From Nitrosopumilus sp. (GTDB lineage: Archaea; Thermoproteota; Nitrososphaeria; Nitrososphaerales; Nitrosopumilaceae), in contig NZ_JAILWA010000014.1 in NCBI RefSeq assembly GCF_025699255.1, forward strand, positions 1-38,356: 38,356 nucleotides of DNA. The letters run 5' to 3'. The stretch's first letter is position 1. Every line of letters begins with the position of its first letter. The notes under the pieces are model-generated. The model searched no databases. It had not been told where the DNA came from and saw only the letters and a program-made list of their open reading frames with translations. The translations under genes were made by a program, and so were the position numbers. Below, in pieces: positions 23,514 through 32,705 of the stretch.

Positions 23514-24359
23514 ATGGCTAAACCTCTAAAGATTGTCGTTACTGGAGCAAGTGGATTTATTGCAAAGAATCTTAGAAGATATTTGTCTAAAAAAAATGTT
23601 GAATTGATTTCCATATCTAGAAATGATTTTAAAAATTTTCAGAATGAATCTAAAATAATATCACAAAATTACAACGAAAAAAATATTTTAAAAAAAATTA
23701 AAAATGTAGATACATTAATTCATCTTGTTGGAGTAGGAAAACAATCTATTCATAATGATTATGATAAGATTAATTTTGATTTAACAAGGCACATAGTAAA
23801 TCTAAGCAAAAAAGCTAAAATTAGAAAAATTATTTTTCTTAGTGGTTTAGGAGTTTCTACAAGTACTTCGTTAGGATACTTTATTTCAAAATACAATGCA
23901 GAACAACAAATTATTAATTCTGGATTGGACTTTACAATTTTTCGACCTTCATACATTATTGGAAAAGATGATTTATTGTCAAAAACTCTTAAAAAACAAA
24001 TCAAGAGGGGCGAAATTATTATTCCTGGTTCAGGAACATATTCAATTCAACCCATACATGTTTCTGATGTCGTTAAACTAATTTTCAAATCAATTTCACA
24101 TTTGCCCCTAAATAACAAAATCATTGATCTTGTAGGTCCCGATTCTGTTACTTTTGAAAAATATGTTAGAATATTTTCTAAAGGAACTAACACCAAAATT
24201 AGGAAAATTCCTCTTGAAGAAGCTTATCATAATACAATAGTTAATTCAAAATATGATTTTGGAATTGACGATCTAAATATTCTAATTGGAAATTTTAAAG
24301 GAAATCATGATAAATTATCCAAACTATCTAAGATAAAATTTCACTCTGTGTTAGACTAA
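23514..24359 (+). CDS. NAD(P)-binding epimerase/dehydratase-like protein (atypical/extended SDR)
   Basis: This 281-residue Rossmann protein has the N-terminal nucleotide motif VTGASGFIAKNL (GxxGxxG), a LIHLVGVG strand, and a YFISKYNAEQ segment carrying the YxxxK-type pair. TIFRPSYIIG and IQPIHVSDV follow. The last motif set is typical of the NDUFA9-like/NmrA-type atypical SDR branch as well as sugar epimerases. The substrate cannot be read from sequence. It ends immediately next to the metK stop codon on the other strand, with no spacer. Confidence 0.8.
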   Translation: MAKPLKIVVTGASGFIAKNLRRYLSKKNVELISISRNDFKNFQNESKIISQNYNEKNILKKIKNVDTLIHLVGVGKQSIHNDYDKINFDLTRHIVNLSKKAKIRKIIFLSGLGVSTSTSLGYFISKYNAEQQIINSGLDFTIFRPSYIIGKDDLLSKTLKKQIKRGEIIIPGSGTYSIQPIHVSDVVKLIFKSISHLPLNNKIIDLVGPDSVTFEKYVRIFSKGTNTKIRKIPLEEAYHNTIVNSKYDFGIDDLNILIGNFKGNHDKLSKLSKIKFHSVLD

Positions 24360-25526
24360 TTATAATCCGGCAGATTGTTTTAAAGTAGCAGCTTTGTCTG
24401 TTTTTTCCCAAGTAAATTCTGGCTCATTTCTTCCAAAATGACCATATGAGGCAGTTTTTTTGTATATTGGTCTCTTCAAATCAAGCTGTGAAATGATTCC
24501 AGATGGTTTCATATCAAAATTCTTCCTAACTAAATCTTCAATTTGATTTTCAGGAATTTTGTTAGTTCCAAATGTATTGACATACAATGATACTGGTTCT
24601 GCAACACCAATTGCATATGCAAGTTGGACTTCACATCTATCAGCTAATCCAGCTGCAACTAGATTCTTTGCAATATATCTGCACATGTAACAGGCTGATC
24701 TATCTACTTTTGATGGATCTTTTCCTGAAAAAGCTCCTCCACCGTGTCTTCCAAATCCTCCATAGCTATCTACAATAATTTTTCTCCCAGTTAATCCTGC
24801 ATCTCCATGTGGACCACCAATCACAAATTTACCTGTTGGATTGATGTGAATTTTAATATCATCATTCCATAGGTTTCCTAAAACTGGTTTGATAACCTTA
24901 TCAATAATTTCTTTTGAAATTTCTTCTTGAGAAATATCAGGAGAATGTTGTGTTGATATAACAACAGTTTCAATTTTAGTTGGTTTATTATCTTCATATC
25001 GTACAGATACCTGTGATTTGCCATCAGGCCTAACCCATGGTAAAGTTTTATCTCTTCTTACTTGTGAAAGTTTTTGAATAAGTTTGTGTGCAAGTAAAAT
25101 GGGCATGGGCATTAATTCCTCAGTTTCATTTGATGCATAACCAAACATCAAACCTTGATCACCTGCACCTTGTTCTTTATCTTCAGTTGCAGTAACTCCT
25201 TGACTGATGTCTGGACTTTGTGAGTGAAGTTTTAATTCAACTTTACATGTAGCTCCATCGAACATCAAATCTTTGTCATCATATCCAATTTCTTTAATCG
25301 TTTTTCTAACCAATTCTTCTTGAGATTTTTGATCAAAAATTGCTTTTGATGTAACCTCTCCTGACACTACAACATAATCAGTAGTAACCATTGTTTCAAC
25401 TGCAACTCTGGAATTTGGATCTTGTTTTAGATACTCATCCAAAAATGCATCAGAAATATTGTCACATATTTTGTCTGGATGGCCTTCTGTAACAGATTCG
25501 GAGGTAAAGAGAAAATTATTGGTCAT
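24360..25526 (-). CDS. metK: S-adenosylmethionine synthetase, bacterial/eukaryotic type
   Basis: This 388-residue enzyme makes S-adenosylmethionine from methionine and ATP. Motifs are those of the bacterial/eukaryotic family: [17 protein letters not shown] near the N-terminus, [12 protein letters not shown] at 120-131, [13 protein letters not shown] and the P-loop-like [17 protein letters not shown]. Most archaea instead use a divergent archaeal MAT family without these strings. It lies 16 nt after the Sm-like gene and is probably co-transcribed with it. It would supply methyl groups to the corrin methyltransferases next door, among many other users. Confidence 0.96.
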   Translation of the reverse strand: MTNNFLFTSESVTEGHPDKICDNISDAFLDEYLKQDPNSRVAVETMVTTDYVVVSGEVTSKAIFDQKSQEELVRKTIKEIGYDDKDLMFDGATCKVELKLHSQSPDISQGVTATEDKEQGAGDQGLMFGYASNETEELMPMPILLAHKLIQKLSQVRRDKTLPWVRPDGKSQVSVRYEDNKPTKIETVVISTQHSPDISQEEISKEIIDKVIKPVLGNLWNDDIKIHINPTGKFVIGGPHGDAGLTGRKIIVDSYGGFGRHGGGAFSGKDPSKVDRSACYMCRYIAKNLVAAGLADRCEVQLAYAIGVAEPVSLYVNTFGTNKIPENQIEDLVRKNFDMKPSGIISQLDLKRPIYKKTASYGHFGRNEPEFTWEKTDKAATLKQSAGL

Positions 25527-25542
25527 AAAACCACACCACTAA

Positions 25543-25788
25543 CTAGAGTTCATTTTCTAGTTTGATAAATAATACGTTATTGCCTCTTACGATAACCCTG
25601 CCATAATTAGCAATTGTTTTACCATCATGAAGTTCTTCAGCGTCAGTCATAATCAGGTTCATATAAGAATCGACATTGTCCATCTTGCCTTTGTATTCAA
25701 CTTCGTTCTTCAGTCTTACAGTAACTTTCTTCTTAGTACTTTTTTGAAGAGTTGTTAGAGGTCTTTTTGCACTATTTGATTGGGACAC
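25543..25788 (-). CDS. Sm-like (LSm/SmAP) RNA-binding protein
   Basis: This 81-residue protein has a basic ~15-residue N-terminal tail followed by an Sm fold. Sm1 is KVTVRLKNEVEYKGKMDNVDSYMNL shortened here to its key residues (D37, N43, conserved G34). Sm2 is YGRVIVRGNNVLFI, with the RG pair for RNA contact. Such proteins form seven-membered rings that bind U-rich RNA. The start is GTG. A TTTTATG box lies about 39 nt upstream, so a short leader is likely. It is followed by metK after 16 nt. Confidence 0.93.
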   Translation of the reverse strand: MSQSNSAKRPLTTLQKSTKKKVTVRLKNEVEYKGKMDNVDSYMNLIMTDAEELHDGKTIANYGRVIVRGNNVLFIKLENEL

Positions 25789-25896
25789 TAATTGTTCACT
25801 TGTTTTGCAACTTTGTTATCTGGCATAAAAGCCTTACCTCCTTTATGAATATTGAAATTCCTTAAATTTTTTCTTCTTTTTCTAATAATTATACAA

Positions 25897-26556
25897 ATGA
25901 TCTCTACAGGTTTACAAAAACTGGATAAATTCTTGTCTGGAGGAATTCCAAATAGTGTCATTGTAGATATTTTTGGTGAAAATGGAACTGGAAAGACACT
26001 TCTACTATTTCAATTAATCATAAATTCAATTAAAAATGGTGGAAATATTTTGTATTTGGATACAACAGGTGGATTTAGACCTGAACGTATTATAGAAATT
26101 CAAAAAGAATCTAAAATTGAAATCGACATACTTGAAAAAATTACTGTATCTAGAATTACTAATACTTCCGAACAAATCAAATCTACCAAAATTATCGAAG
26201 AAAACAATTATTCATTAATAATAATTGACAACATCACTGATCTATTTTCTTATGAATATCAAAAAGATGAATCATTTTTTCAAAAAAATTCACTATTTAT
26301 GAAATATATGCAAAACTTATCTAATTTGGCAATTTCAAAAAAAATTCCAATCATTATTACAAATATGATTAGAATAAGTGATGGTAGGGAAATTGAAAAT
26401 ATGCAAAATGCTATTGATCCTTTTACACATATCAAAATACATCTTTTTAAAAATTCATCAAAATTTCATGGTGAAGTCTATTGGGCGTTAAAAAAAGAAA
26501 TTTTTTCATATACTATTTCTAAAATTGGACTTTCTGATAATACTGAAGATTTTTAA
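25897..26556 (+). CDS. RadB/KaiC-like RecA-fold ATPase
   Basis: The protein has 219 residues from ATG 25897 (MISTGLQKLDKFLSGGIP). The frame opens farther upstream (TTG 25852), but that start would lie ahead of the likely TATA box (CTTAAATT at 25861-25868) and would add a spurious hydrophobic stretch. Walker A is GENGTGKT at 27-34 and Walker B ends at D110 in SLIIIDN. It lacks the N-terminal helix-hairpin-helix domain of RadA. Single-domain RecA-like proteins of this type are called RadB in many archaea and are thought to modulate recombination. The lhr helicase and RPA-like gene nearby support a DNA role. Confidence 0.75.
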   Translation: MISTGLQKLDKFLSGGIPNSVIVDIFGENGTGKTLLLFQLIINSIKNGGNILYLDTTGGFRPERIIEIQKESKIEIDILEKITVSRITNTSEQIKSTKIIEENNYSLIIIDNITDLFSYEYQKDESFFQKNSLFMKYMQNLSNLAISKKIPIIITNMIRISDGREIENMQNAIDPFTHIKIHLFKNSSKFHGEVYWALKKEIFSYTISKIGLSDNTEDF

Positions 26557-26558
26557 TG
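26550..26558 (+). promoter_or_regulatory. TATA-like box for the 39-aa micro-ORF and lhr
   Basis: TTTTTAATG overlaps the stop codon of the RadB-like gene and is centred 25 nt upstream of the ATG at 26579, not of the lhr ATG at 26655. It therefore marks the micro-ORF as the first cistron. Confidence 0.4.
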
Positions 26559-26578
26559 ATCTATACATAGGTTAAACA

Positions 26579-26698
26579 ATGGCAGGAATTTTTGATTCAA
26601 TACCAATTATCACTGTAGTTTTATTTGCACTAGGTTTAGTTGGTGTAATCGTTTATGAAAGAACACGTTCAAACAACCCAGTCGAATCAACTTCTTGA
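26579..26698 (+). CDS. 39-aa single-span membrane micro-protein
   Basis: This ORF runs from ATG 26579 to TGA 26698. The product starts MAGIFDSIPIITVV and has one hydrophobic helix (residues ~8-25) followed by a charged, polar tail (YERTRSNNPVESTS), with the positive charges after the helix. A TATA-like box at leaderless distance precedes it. It overlaps the first 44 nt of lhr in another frame. No family is recognised. The alternative is that it is chance coding in the leader of lhr; the clean helix-plus-positive-tail layout and promoter spacing favour a real gene. Confidence 0.5.
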   Translation: MAGIFDSIPIITVVLFALGLVGVIVYERTRSNNPVESTS

Positions 26699-29396
26699 TT
26701 CTCTATTTGGAAAATTTGGGTTTTCTAAACTAACTGAAATTCAGAAAAAAGCTTCACCAATAATTTTACAAAAAAAAGATTGTCTTGTTATTGCTCCAAC
26801 TGGTTCAGGGAAAACCGAATGTTCCGTTATTCCAATTTTTTCCCTTTTAAAAAATTCTAAAAAATTTGGAAAAATTAAAAGTCTTTACATTACTCCATTA
26901 CGTGCATTAAATCGTGATGTGTTTAGAAGAATCACAAATTATGCACATGAAAATCAACTGACAATTGAAATCAGACATGGCGATACCAGTCAAAAGGATA
27001 GAAAAAAAATCACTGAAAATCCTCCTGATATTTTGATCACTACTCCTGAAACCTTAGTAATTCTTTTGACGCAGGTAAAAATGCTAAATGCATTATCTGA
27101 TTTAGAATGGATTGTAATAGATGAAGTACATGAATTGTTGTCTAGTGAACGAGGTTCCCAATTATCTTTAAGCATTGAAAGATTGGAAATAAACTCAAAA
27201 TTTCCACTTACAAAGGTTGGATTATCCGCAACTGTTGGAAATTTTGATGAAGCAGGAAAATTTGTTGTCGGAACTAAACGAAAATGTGAGATTATCAGAG
27301 ATACATCTGTAAGAAAATATGATGTAGAAATCAAATACGTGGATGGAACAATTTCTGATGTCGCAGAAAAAATCATTGAATATGTGTCAGAATTAAGATT
27401 AAATTCTCCCATTCTTCTTTTTACAAACACTCGTGGAGAAGCAGAATTTTTAGCATCAGTGTTAAAAGAAAAAGCATTAATTCCTATAGAATTACATCAC
27501 GGTTCTCTTTCAAAAGAGGTTAGAGAAGACACAGAACAAACTTTGCGTGAAGGGAAACATGGCATTGTAGTATGTACATCTTCATTAGAATTAGGATTAG
27601 ATATTGGTTCAGTTGAATTAGTAATACATTATGGTTCTCCTAGACAAGTTTCTAAATTTGTTCAAAGAATTGGTAGAAGTAAGCATAATCGTAATGCATC
27701 AGCCCAAGGATTAATCATTACAAATAATGCTGATGATGAATTTGAAGCACAAGCAATTCTTGATCGAATTCAGGAAGGTTCCATTGAAGAACAAAAAATT
27801 CATGATGGCTCTCTGGATGTCTTAGCCCATCATTTAGTAGGACTATCTATGCAAATCGGCGAAATTTCTGTTGACCAAGCTTTTGATATAGTCACAAAAG
27901 CATATCCATTTAGAAATTTAAAAATTGAACAACTGGCTGATGTGTTGGATTTACTTGATTCAAACTATTTGATATTTTTTGATAGAACAAAAATGACTTT
28001 TTGGAAAAAAGGCCGTTCTTTCAAATATTATTTCGAAAACCTTTCAACAATTCCTGATATTCTTAAATTCAAAGTATTCGACAGTGTTGGCAAAAAAATC
28101 ATTGGATCTTTAGATCAGAGGTTTGTGGGTGATTTTGGAGATTCAGGAAATATTTTTGTGTTAAAAGGCTTGCAATGGAGAATCCTGAACGTTGATGAAA
28201 AATCATTTAGTGTAAATGTTGAACCTTTCAGAGGCGGAGGTATCACTGTACCTTATTGGGAGGGAGAAAATATCCCAATTGATTATAAAACTTCACGTAA
28301 AGTGGGAAATTTTAGAAGTAAAGTAAAGAATGGAAATTTAACTTTGGTTAATAATGTAATTGAAAAATTAAATTTTGAAAAAATTCCAGATGAAAATAAT
28401 ATTGTTATAGAATCTAATAGATCTCAGGGTTCAATTGTAATTCACTCTTGTCTGGGAACTAAAATTAATTCTACATTGTCTGCATTGCTTTCTTCTATGC
28501 TTTCTTCAATGTTGGGTTCAGTTGTTGATTCTCGTTATGATGGATATAGAATTGTACTGTCTTCTAGATCTAGAATTTCAGAAAAACTTTTCATGGAAAT
28601 TCTAAACGATGATTATGATTTAGAATCTATTGTAAGTGCTTCTTTAACTGGAACTCATAATGTAAATTGGAAAACTTGGTGTGTTGCAAAAAAATTTGGA
28701 GTTGTAGGTAGAGGTGCAATATATGAAAGAAAATCTGCTCGATTTTTATATGAACGATATTCAAAAACAGTTCTTGTATATGAAGCTCTTCGTGAATTAT
28801 TTCATGATAAATATGATCTTAAATATTCTGAAAAGATCCTAAAAAAGATCAAAGAAGATAAAATTCATGTTACTTGGTTAGAAGTTGATCAATTTTCAAA
28901 ACTTGCAGAACCAATTCTAGATCATACTGCAAAATATTATTCATCTCCTGCAAATCTTGATAAAGGAATTCTTGATCTAGTTAAGGCTAGGTTAGAAAAA
29001 ACTAAACATAGATTGATTTGTGCCCGTTGTGGTAAATGGGAAAGGGTATTCCAAACATTTGAGGTAAAAAACTCATTGATATGTCCATATTGTAAAGCAA
29101 GACAAATTACTGCAACATATTACTCAAATTATGATTTACCTAAAATTATTAGAAAAAAACATGCTGGTAAAAAATTAACATTGGATGAAAAACACAAGTT
29201 TGAACGTGCCTGGAAAGTCGCATCATTGGTTGAAAATTTTGGAAAAATTGCATTGACTGTAATATCTGGATATGGTGTTGGTGCTGATACTGCAGCAAGA
29301 ATTTTGAGAAACATGATAGATGAGGAATATCTCTTTAAACAAATCTATGAAGCTGAAAGACAATATGTTGTTACTAGAGGTTTTTGGGATTCCTAG
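26655..29396 (+). CDS. lhr: Lhr-family superfamily 2 ATP-dependent helicase
   Basis: This 913-residue helicase has an N-terminal Q-motif region LTEIQKKA and Walker A APTGSGKTE at 47-55. It also has the DEVHELL motif II at 156-162, LSATVGN motif III and QRIGRSKHN motif VI. The large C-terminal part holds a winged helix and the Lhr-core domains. A zinc site CARCGKW...CPYCKA lies near residues 788-815. Archaeal Lhr proteins unwind 3'-tailed DNA and DNA:RNA hybrids in repair. ATG 26655 is the only early in-frame start, and it falls inside the micro-ORF. Its 3' end overlaps the RPA-like gene by 4 nt tail to tail. Confidence 0.93.
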   Translation: MKEHVQTTQSNQLLDSLFGKFGFSKLTEIQKKASPIILQKKDCLVIAPTGSGKTECSVIPIFSLLKNSKKFGKIKSLYITPLRALNRDVFRRITNYAHENQLTIEIRHGDTSQKDRKKITENPPDILITTPETLVILLTQVKMLNALSDLEWIVIDEVHELLSSERGSQLSLSIERLEINSKFPLTKVGLSATVGNFDEAGKFVVGTKRKCEIIRDTSVRKYDVEIKYVDGTISDVAEKIIEYVSELRLNSPILLFTNTRGEAEFLASVLKEKALIPIELHHGSLSKEVREDTEQTLREGKHGIVVCTSSLELGLDIGSVELVIHYGSPRQVSKFVQRIGRSKHNRNASAQGLIITNNADDEFEAQAILDRIQEGSIEEQKIHDGSLDVLAHHLVGLSMQIGEISVDQAFDIVTKAYPFRNLKIEQLADVLDLLDSNYLIFFDRTKMTFWKKGRSFKYYFENLSTIPDILKFKVFDSVGKKIIGSLDQRFVGDFGDSGNIFVLKGLQWRILNVDEKSFSVNVEPFRGGGITVPYWEGENIPIDYKTSRKVGNFRSKVKNGNLTLVNNVIEKLNFEKIPDENNIVIESNRSQGSIVIHSCLGTKINSTLSALLSSMLSSMLGSVVDSRYDGYRIVLSSRSRISEKLFMEILNDDYDLESIVSASLTGTHNVNWKTWCVAKKFGVVGRGAIYERKSARFLYERYSKTVLVYEALRELFHDKYDLKYSEKILKKIKEDKIHVTWLEVDQFSKLAEPILDHTAKYYSSPANLDKGILDLVKARLEKTKHRLICARCGKWERVFQTFEVKNSLICPYCKARQITATYYSNYDLPKIIRKKHAGKKLTLDEKHKFERAWKVASLVENFGKIALTVISGYGVGADTAARILRNMIDEEYLFKQIYEAERQYVVTRGFWDS

Positions 29397-30802
29397 TTCT
29401 TCTTTGTAATTTTAGAAAATGGAGTTACAAAAAGCTCTATCCTTCCTTCTAGTCCAGCTTTTGCATTAAGTCCAGTAATAGAAATAATTTCCCCCAATTC
29501 ACATTTGTCAATTATTCTTGCTTGATTTCTCCAACCTTTAACCCAAATCTGTCCTGTATCATCTTCAACAAACATTTCTGAGAGAGCTATAGATTCTCCA
29601 GATTTTGTTTGAACCTCACGCCTTTCAGGAACTTTCAACACGATTGCTTCAATACAATAACTTGAATCAACTTTGATTTCATTAATTTTTGTTCTAATCT
29701 GAGACAACGAAGGAATTGATTCATCATTATCTAGTTTTCTTACAAAAGAATTATCGTCTAGAGTGATTGAATTTCCATAAATCTTTGACGGCATGCATTC
29801 TATTACATCACCTTCTACACAGATACTTGTAGAGTTAGAAAAATCACTAATATTAAACAAATTCTTTTTATTATCAACTGCTAAAATTAGATTCTTACCA
29901 TTTTCTGTTGGTGATATTGAAAGAATTCTGGTAATTACTGGTTCAGCTTCTTTACCCCCTTCAATTTCAATTATTGTAGCATCATTTCCATGAATTTCTA
30001 ATCCCTGATTTCCAGATTTTACCCTGACTCCAAGCAGTCTTACTTTAGCTGATTGTGAAATCATATTGGGGATTCCTGACTCATCTTTGCCCCATAATAC
30101 CACTCTTATAGAATTTCCATCTTTTCCTTTCAGTCTCATTCTTAGTGCTTTTCCAGGCATTCCTCTAGAATTTGTAAATTCCATTCCACTAATCATGCCA
30201 TCAATTGTTCCTGAAACCACTAGATCCTTTTGTCCTTCTTGAGTTTCACTAACATCTTTTGTAATAGTGTCTATTGTCGGAATTTCACTTGTTGTATCGG
30301 TTGTTTCTATATTTGATCCAGAACCAATGTTGATTGTTGGAGAACCATCAAGATCTGATTTTACATATGCTTTAATGATCTTAATCAAATCTCCTGGCTT
30401 TAGATTTTCAATTCCAGGCAGATTGGCTTTTTCATCCCATAATTTTACACTAGCTGTAGAATTTGTATCGTATACTGTCATTGTTCGAAGATAAAATGGT
30501 GAACCATCTTTTCTTGAAAATTGCTTTGAAGGTGATAAGTTCAAAACTCTTGTTTCTAATGAAATTTCTTTTGCTCCGGCATAAAGATCCTTTAAACTAA
30601 TTTCAGTTTTTTGTGGTTCAGATAATATTATTCCATGATCTGATGCAATCAAAAATAACGCACCTTGATCAGTCAAATACCCAGCACCAATTTTGTCCTT
30701 CTTTTGTTTAATTTGTTCTTCAAGATCTGCTTTAGTTAATTCTGGTTTTTGTTCTAAAAATTTATTGATAAGTTCTTCAAATTCCGACAATTCATTTTTC
30801 AT
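29393..30802 (-). CDS. OB-fold single-stranded DNA-binding protein (RPA-like)
   Basis: This 469-residue protein has a helical N-terminus (~1-65) and at least three OB-fold segments. The first begins with ISLETRVLNLSPSKQF and FYLRTMTVYD. Another contains VVSGTIDGMISGMEF and RVVLWGKDESGIP. The last carries SEMFVEDDTGQIWVKGW. The VxLW/VKGW strands are typical of replication protein A homologues that coat single-stranded DNA. No zinc finger is seen. It converges with lhr with a 4-nt overlap. Together with the primase and RadB-like genes it belongs to the replication/repair set. Confidence 0.88.
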   Translation of the reverse strand: MKNELSEFEELINKFLEQKPELTKADLEEQIKQKKDKIGAGYLTDQGALFLIASDHGIILSEPQKTEISLKDLYAGAKEISLETRVLNLSPSKQFSRKDGSPFYLRTMTVYDTNSTASVKLWDEKANLPGIENLKPGDLIKIIKAYVKSDLDGSPTINIGSGSNIETTDTTSEIPTIDTITKDVSETQEGQKDLVVSGTIDGMISGMEFTNSRGMPGKALRMRLKGKDGNSIRVVLWGKDESGIPNMISQSAKVRLLGVRVKSGNQGLEIHGNDATIIEIEGGKEAEPVITRILSISPTENGKNLILAVDNKKNLFNISDFSNSTSICVEGDVIECMPSKIYGNSITLDDNSFVRKLDNDESIPSLSQIRTKINEIKVDSSYCIEAIVLKVPERREVQTKSGESIALSEMFVEDDTGQIWVKGWRNQARIIDKCELGEIISITGLNAKAGLEGRIELFVTPFSKITKKN

Positions 30803-31012
30803 AAACTTGTTCTATTAATAAAAATTTCATTCATCTTGTAAATCAGTCTTTTCTTTTTTTGATCGCTTAATTTTAACCATCTTGATTTTTCAAAAAATGA
30901 TTTTGATGATTTTCTTTATTCATACATGTTTTTCTCAATAATTTGAAATATTTTAAAAGAAACTCTTCATTTGTCTCACTACCTAAATTAATAGGAAGAT
31001 CGCAGTTTTGTT
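30803..31012. other. Largest intergenic region (210 nt)
   Basis: This T-rich spacer separates the divergent RPA-like and ABC-transporter genes. It holds only core promoter signals: TAAATTAAT at 30984-30992, 25 nt before the ABC gene ATG, and AT-rich sequence upstream of the RPA-like start. No tRNA, repeat or convincing short gene was found. No other stretch without a gene in the window exceeds 100 nt. Confidence 0.6.
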
Positions 31013-31951
31013 ATGTCCTGTATTGAGGTTAACCACCTTTCGAAATTATATGGTTCAGTTCATGCAGTAAATGATCTTGTCTTGTCTGTAAAATCAGGTC
31101 AGGTTTTTGGATTTTTAGGCCCTAATGGCGCAGGCAAATCTACAACTATCAAACTTCTAACCACCCTTATTCCACCATCAAGTGGAACGTTATCTATTTT
31201 GGGTGTCGATGCAATTTCAAATCCCCTAAAAATTCGTCATAAAATTGGTGTAGTCTTACAGCAGCCAAGCTACGAACCAACATTATCAGTTGAAAAATCC
31301 CTTGAAAAGTATGGCATGATGTGGAATGTTCCGAGAACTGAGCGTAAAAAAAGAATGGAACAACTATTGAAGGATTTTGATCTAGTAGAAATTCGTAAAA
31401 AACGGAATGAAGATCTTTCTATAGGCCAAAGAAGAAGAGTTCAGGTTGCTCGAGAATTTATGCATGATATGGAATTGTTATTTCTAGATGAACCTACAGT
31501 AGGGTTGGATCCTAGTGCTAGAAGAAAATTGTTGGATTATTTAAAAAATAAAGTTCAAACTGGTTTGACAATTTTTTATACTACTCATATTTTGTCTGAA
31601 GCAGAATATCTATGTGATCAAATCGCAATAATTGATAAAGGAAAAATTGTTACAGTAGATACTCCTGATGCTTTAAAAAATAGATTTGGAAAAGAAAAAA
31701 CAATTAAAATTCATTTATTGGAAAAGCAACCAATGATCACTTCGCTTTTATCTGGAATATCTGACTGTAAAATATATTTTGAAACAGGAACCAATATTAT
31801 TATTCATTCAGAACAATCTGAACTAGTTTTGTTGCAAGTATTAAAAATCCTTAATGAAAATAGAATTGATATAGAAGATCTGTCTGCAGTACCAACAAAT
31901 CTTGAAGAGATCTTTTTAAACATGGTAAAAGAAAATGCATCCGATAATTAG
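31013..31951 (+). CDS. ABC transporter ATP-binding protein (DrrA/ABC-2 type)
   Basis: This 312-residue ATPase has Walker A GPNGAGKST at 36-44, a Q-loop in VVLQQPSYEP, signature LSIGQRRRVQVAR, Walker B LLFLDEPTVGLDP and the H-loop in YTTHILSEAE. A C-terminal ~80-residue domain is typical of DrrA/CcmA-like exporters. The last 17 nt overlap the start of the permease gene, so the pair is coupled. The substrate is unknown. Homologous exporters move drugs, lipids or polysaccharide precursors. Confidence 0.95.
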   Translation: MSCIEVNHLSKLYGSVHAVNDLVLSVKSGQVFGFLGPNGAGKSTTIKLLTTLIPPSSGTLSILGVDAISNPLKIRHKIGVVLQQPSYEPTLSVEKSLEKYGMMWNVPRTERKKRMEQLLKDFDLVEIRKKRNEDLSIGQRRRVQVAREFMHDMELLFLDEPTVGLDPSARRKLLDYLKNKVQTGLTIFYTTHILSEAEYLCDQIAIIDKGKIVTVDTPDALKNRFGKEKTIKIHLLEKQPMITSLLSGISDCKIYFETGTNIIIHSEQSELVLLQVLKILNENRIDIEDLSAVPTNLEEIFLNMVKENASDN

Positions 31952-32696
31952 ACTAGTCAATAGAAATCTTACGATTTCTCTTAATCCTGGATTTTTAATT
32001 TGGCAAGTAATCTTCCCCTTAATCTATATTTTTGTTGCAGGATTTGCATATGCTCCCTTGATCAATGCAGTACCTTTTGGAACTAAAGATCTTGACTATC
32101 CTGCATTTCTGGCATCTGGTATGATTGGATTTAATATTATGAATAGTACTCTTATTTCTGGTATAATAATTTGGAATGATAGAAAACATGGAATGTTTGA
32201 ACAAATCATGTCCGGTCCTTTTACAAGAAGTCACTATATTCTTAGCAATATTTGTACAATTGGAATTATTGGATTAGTTAGTGCTTCATTGATTGCAACA
32301 GTTGGATATCCTGTATTCTTTGATTCTGTTGAATTCTCTTTAGTGACTATTCCAATAATCATTTTTGGAGCTATTACAGGTTCGGTACTTTTTGGTTCAT
32401 TAGCCTCAATTATTTCCACAAGATTACGTTCAAGCGAAGGGTTTAATGTAATTATTAATACTGTTTTTCTTTTCTTTGCTTTTGTTAGTACTGCATTTTA
32501 TCCAGCAGGAGGTGCACCAGAACCATTACGAACTGCATTTTATTTAAACCCATTAACATATCTTGTTGATGTGATTAGAGCAGGAATTTTTGGAACTGTT
32601 ACTGAATTTGTAATAATTGAAATGATAATTCTTGTTGGAATTGCATCAACACTCTTTGTAATTGCTTCTAAATTATTAACAAAATTGGATTTTTAG
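31935..32696 (+). CDS. ABC-2 type transporter permease
   Basis: This 253-residue membrane protein has about six hydrophobic helices, the first around residues 24-42 and the last near the C-terminus. Its organisation is that of ABC-2 family permeases, including the stretch NDRKHGMFEQIMSGPFTR after helix 2 and FYPAGGAPEPLRTAFYLNPLTYLVD before the last helix, here named only to place the ABC-2 signature. It pairs with the ATPase encoded by the overlapping upstream gene. Two copies of each subunit probably form the exporter. Confidence 0.93.
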   Translation: MHPIIRLVNRNLTISLNPGFLIWQVIFPLIYIFVAGFAYAPLINAVPFGTKDLDYPAFLASGMIGFNIMNSTLISGIIIWNDRKHGMFEQIMSGPFTRSHYILSNICTIGIIGLVSASLIATVGYPVFFDSVEFSLVTIPIIIFGAITGSVLFGSLASIISTRLRSSEGFNVIINTVFLFFAFVSTAFYPAGGAPEPLRTAFYLNPLTYLVDVIRAGIFGTVTEFVIIEMIILVGIASTLFVIASKLLTKLDF

Positions 32697-32705
32697 ACTC
32701 AATAG

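Noticed and set aside
25852..25896. N-terminal extension of the RadB-like protein from a TTG, giving a hydrophobic leader
   Set aside because: The extension covers the probable TATA box and spacer, and its Phe/Leu/Ile run comes from AT-rich promoter DNA; family N-termini start at ISTG.
30820..30935. Short minus-strand ORFs in the 210-nt gap upstream of the RPA-like gene (for example a 17-codon Lys-rich one)
   Set aside because: Too short, Lys-rich by base composition and preceded in frame by a nearby stop; no ribosome-binding or promoter evidence.
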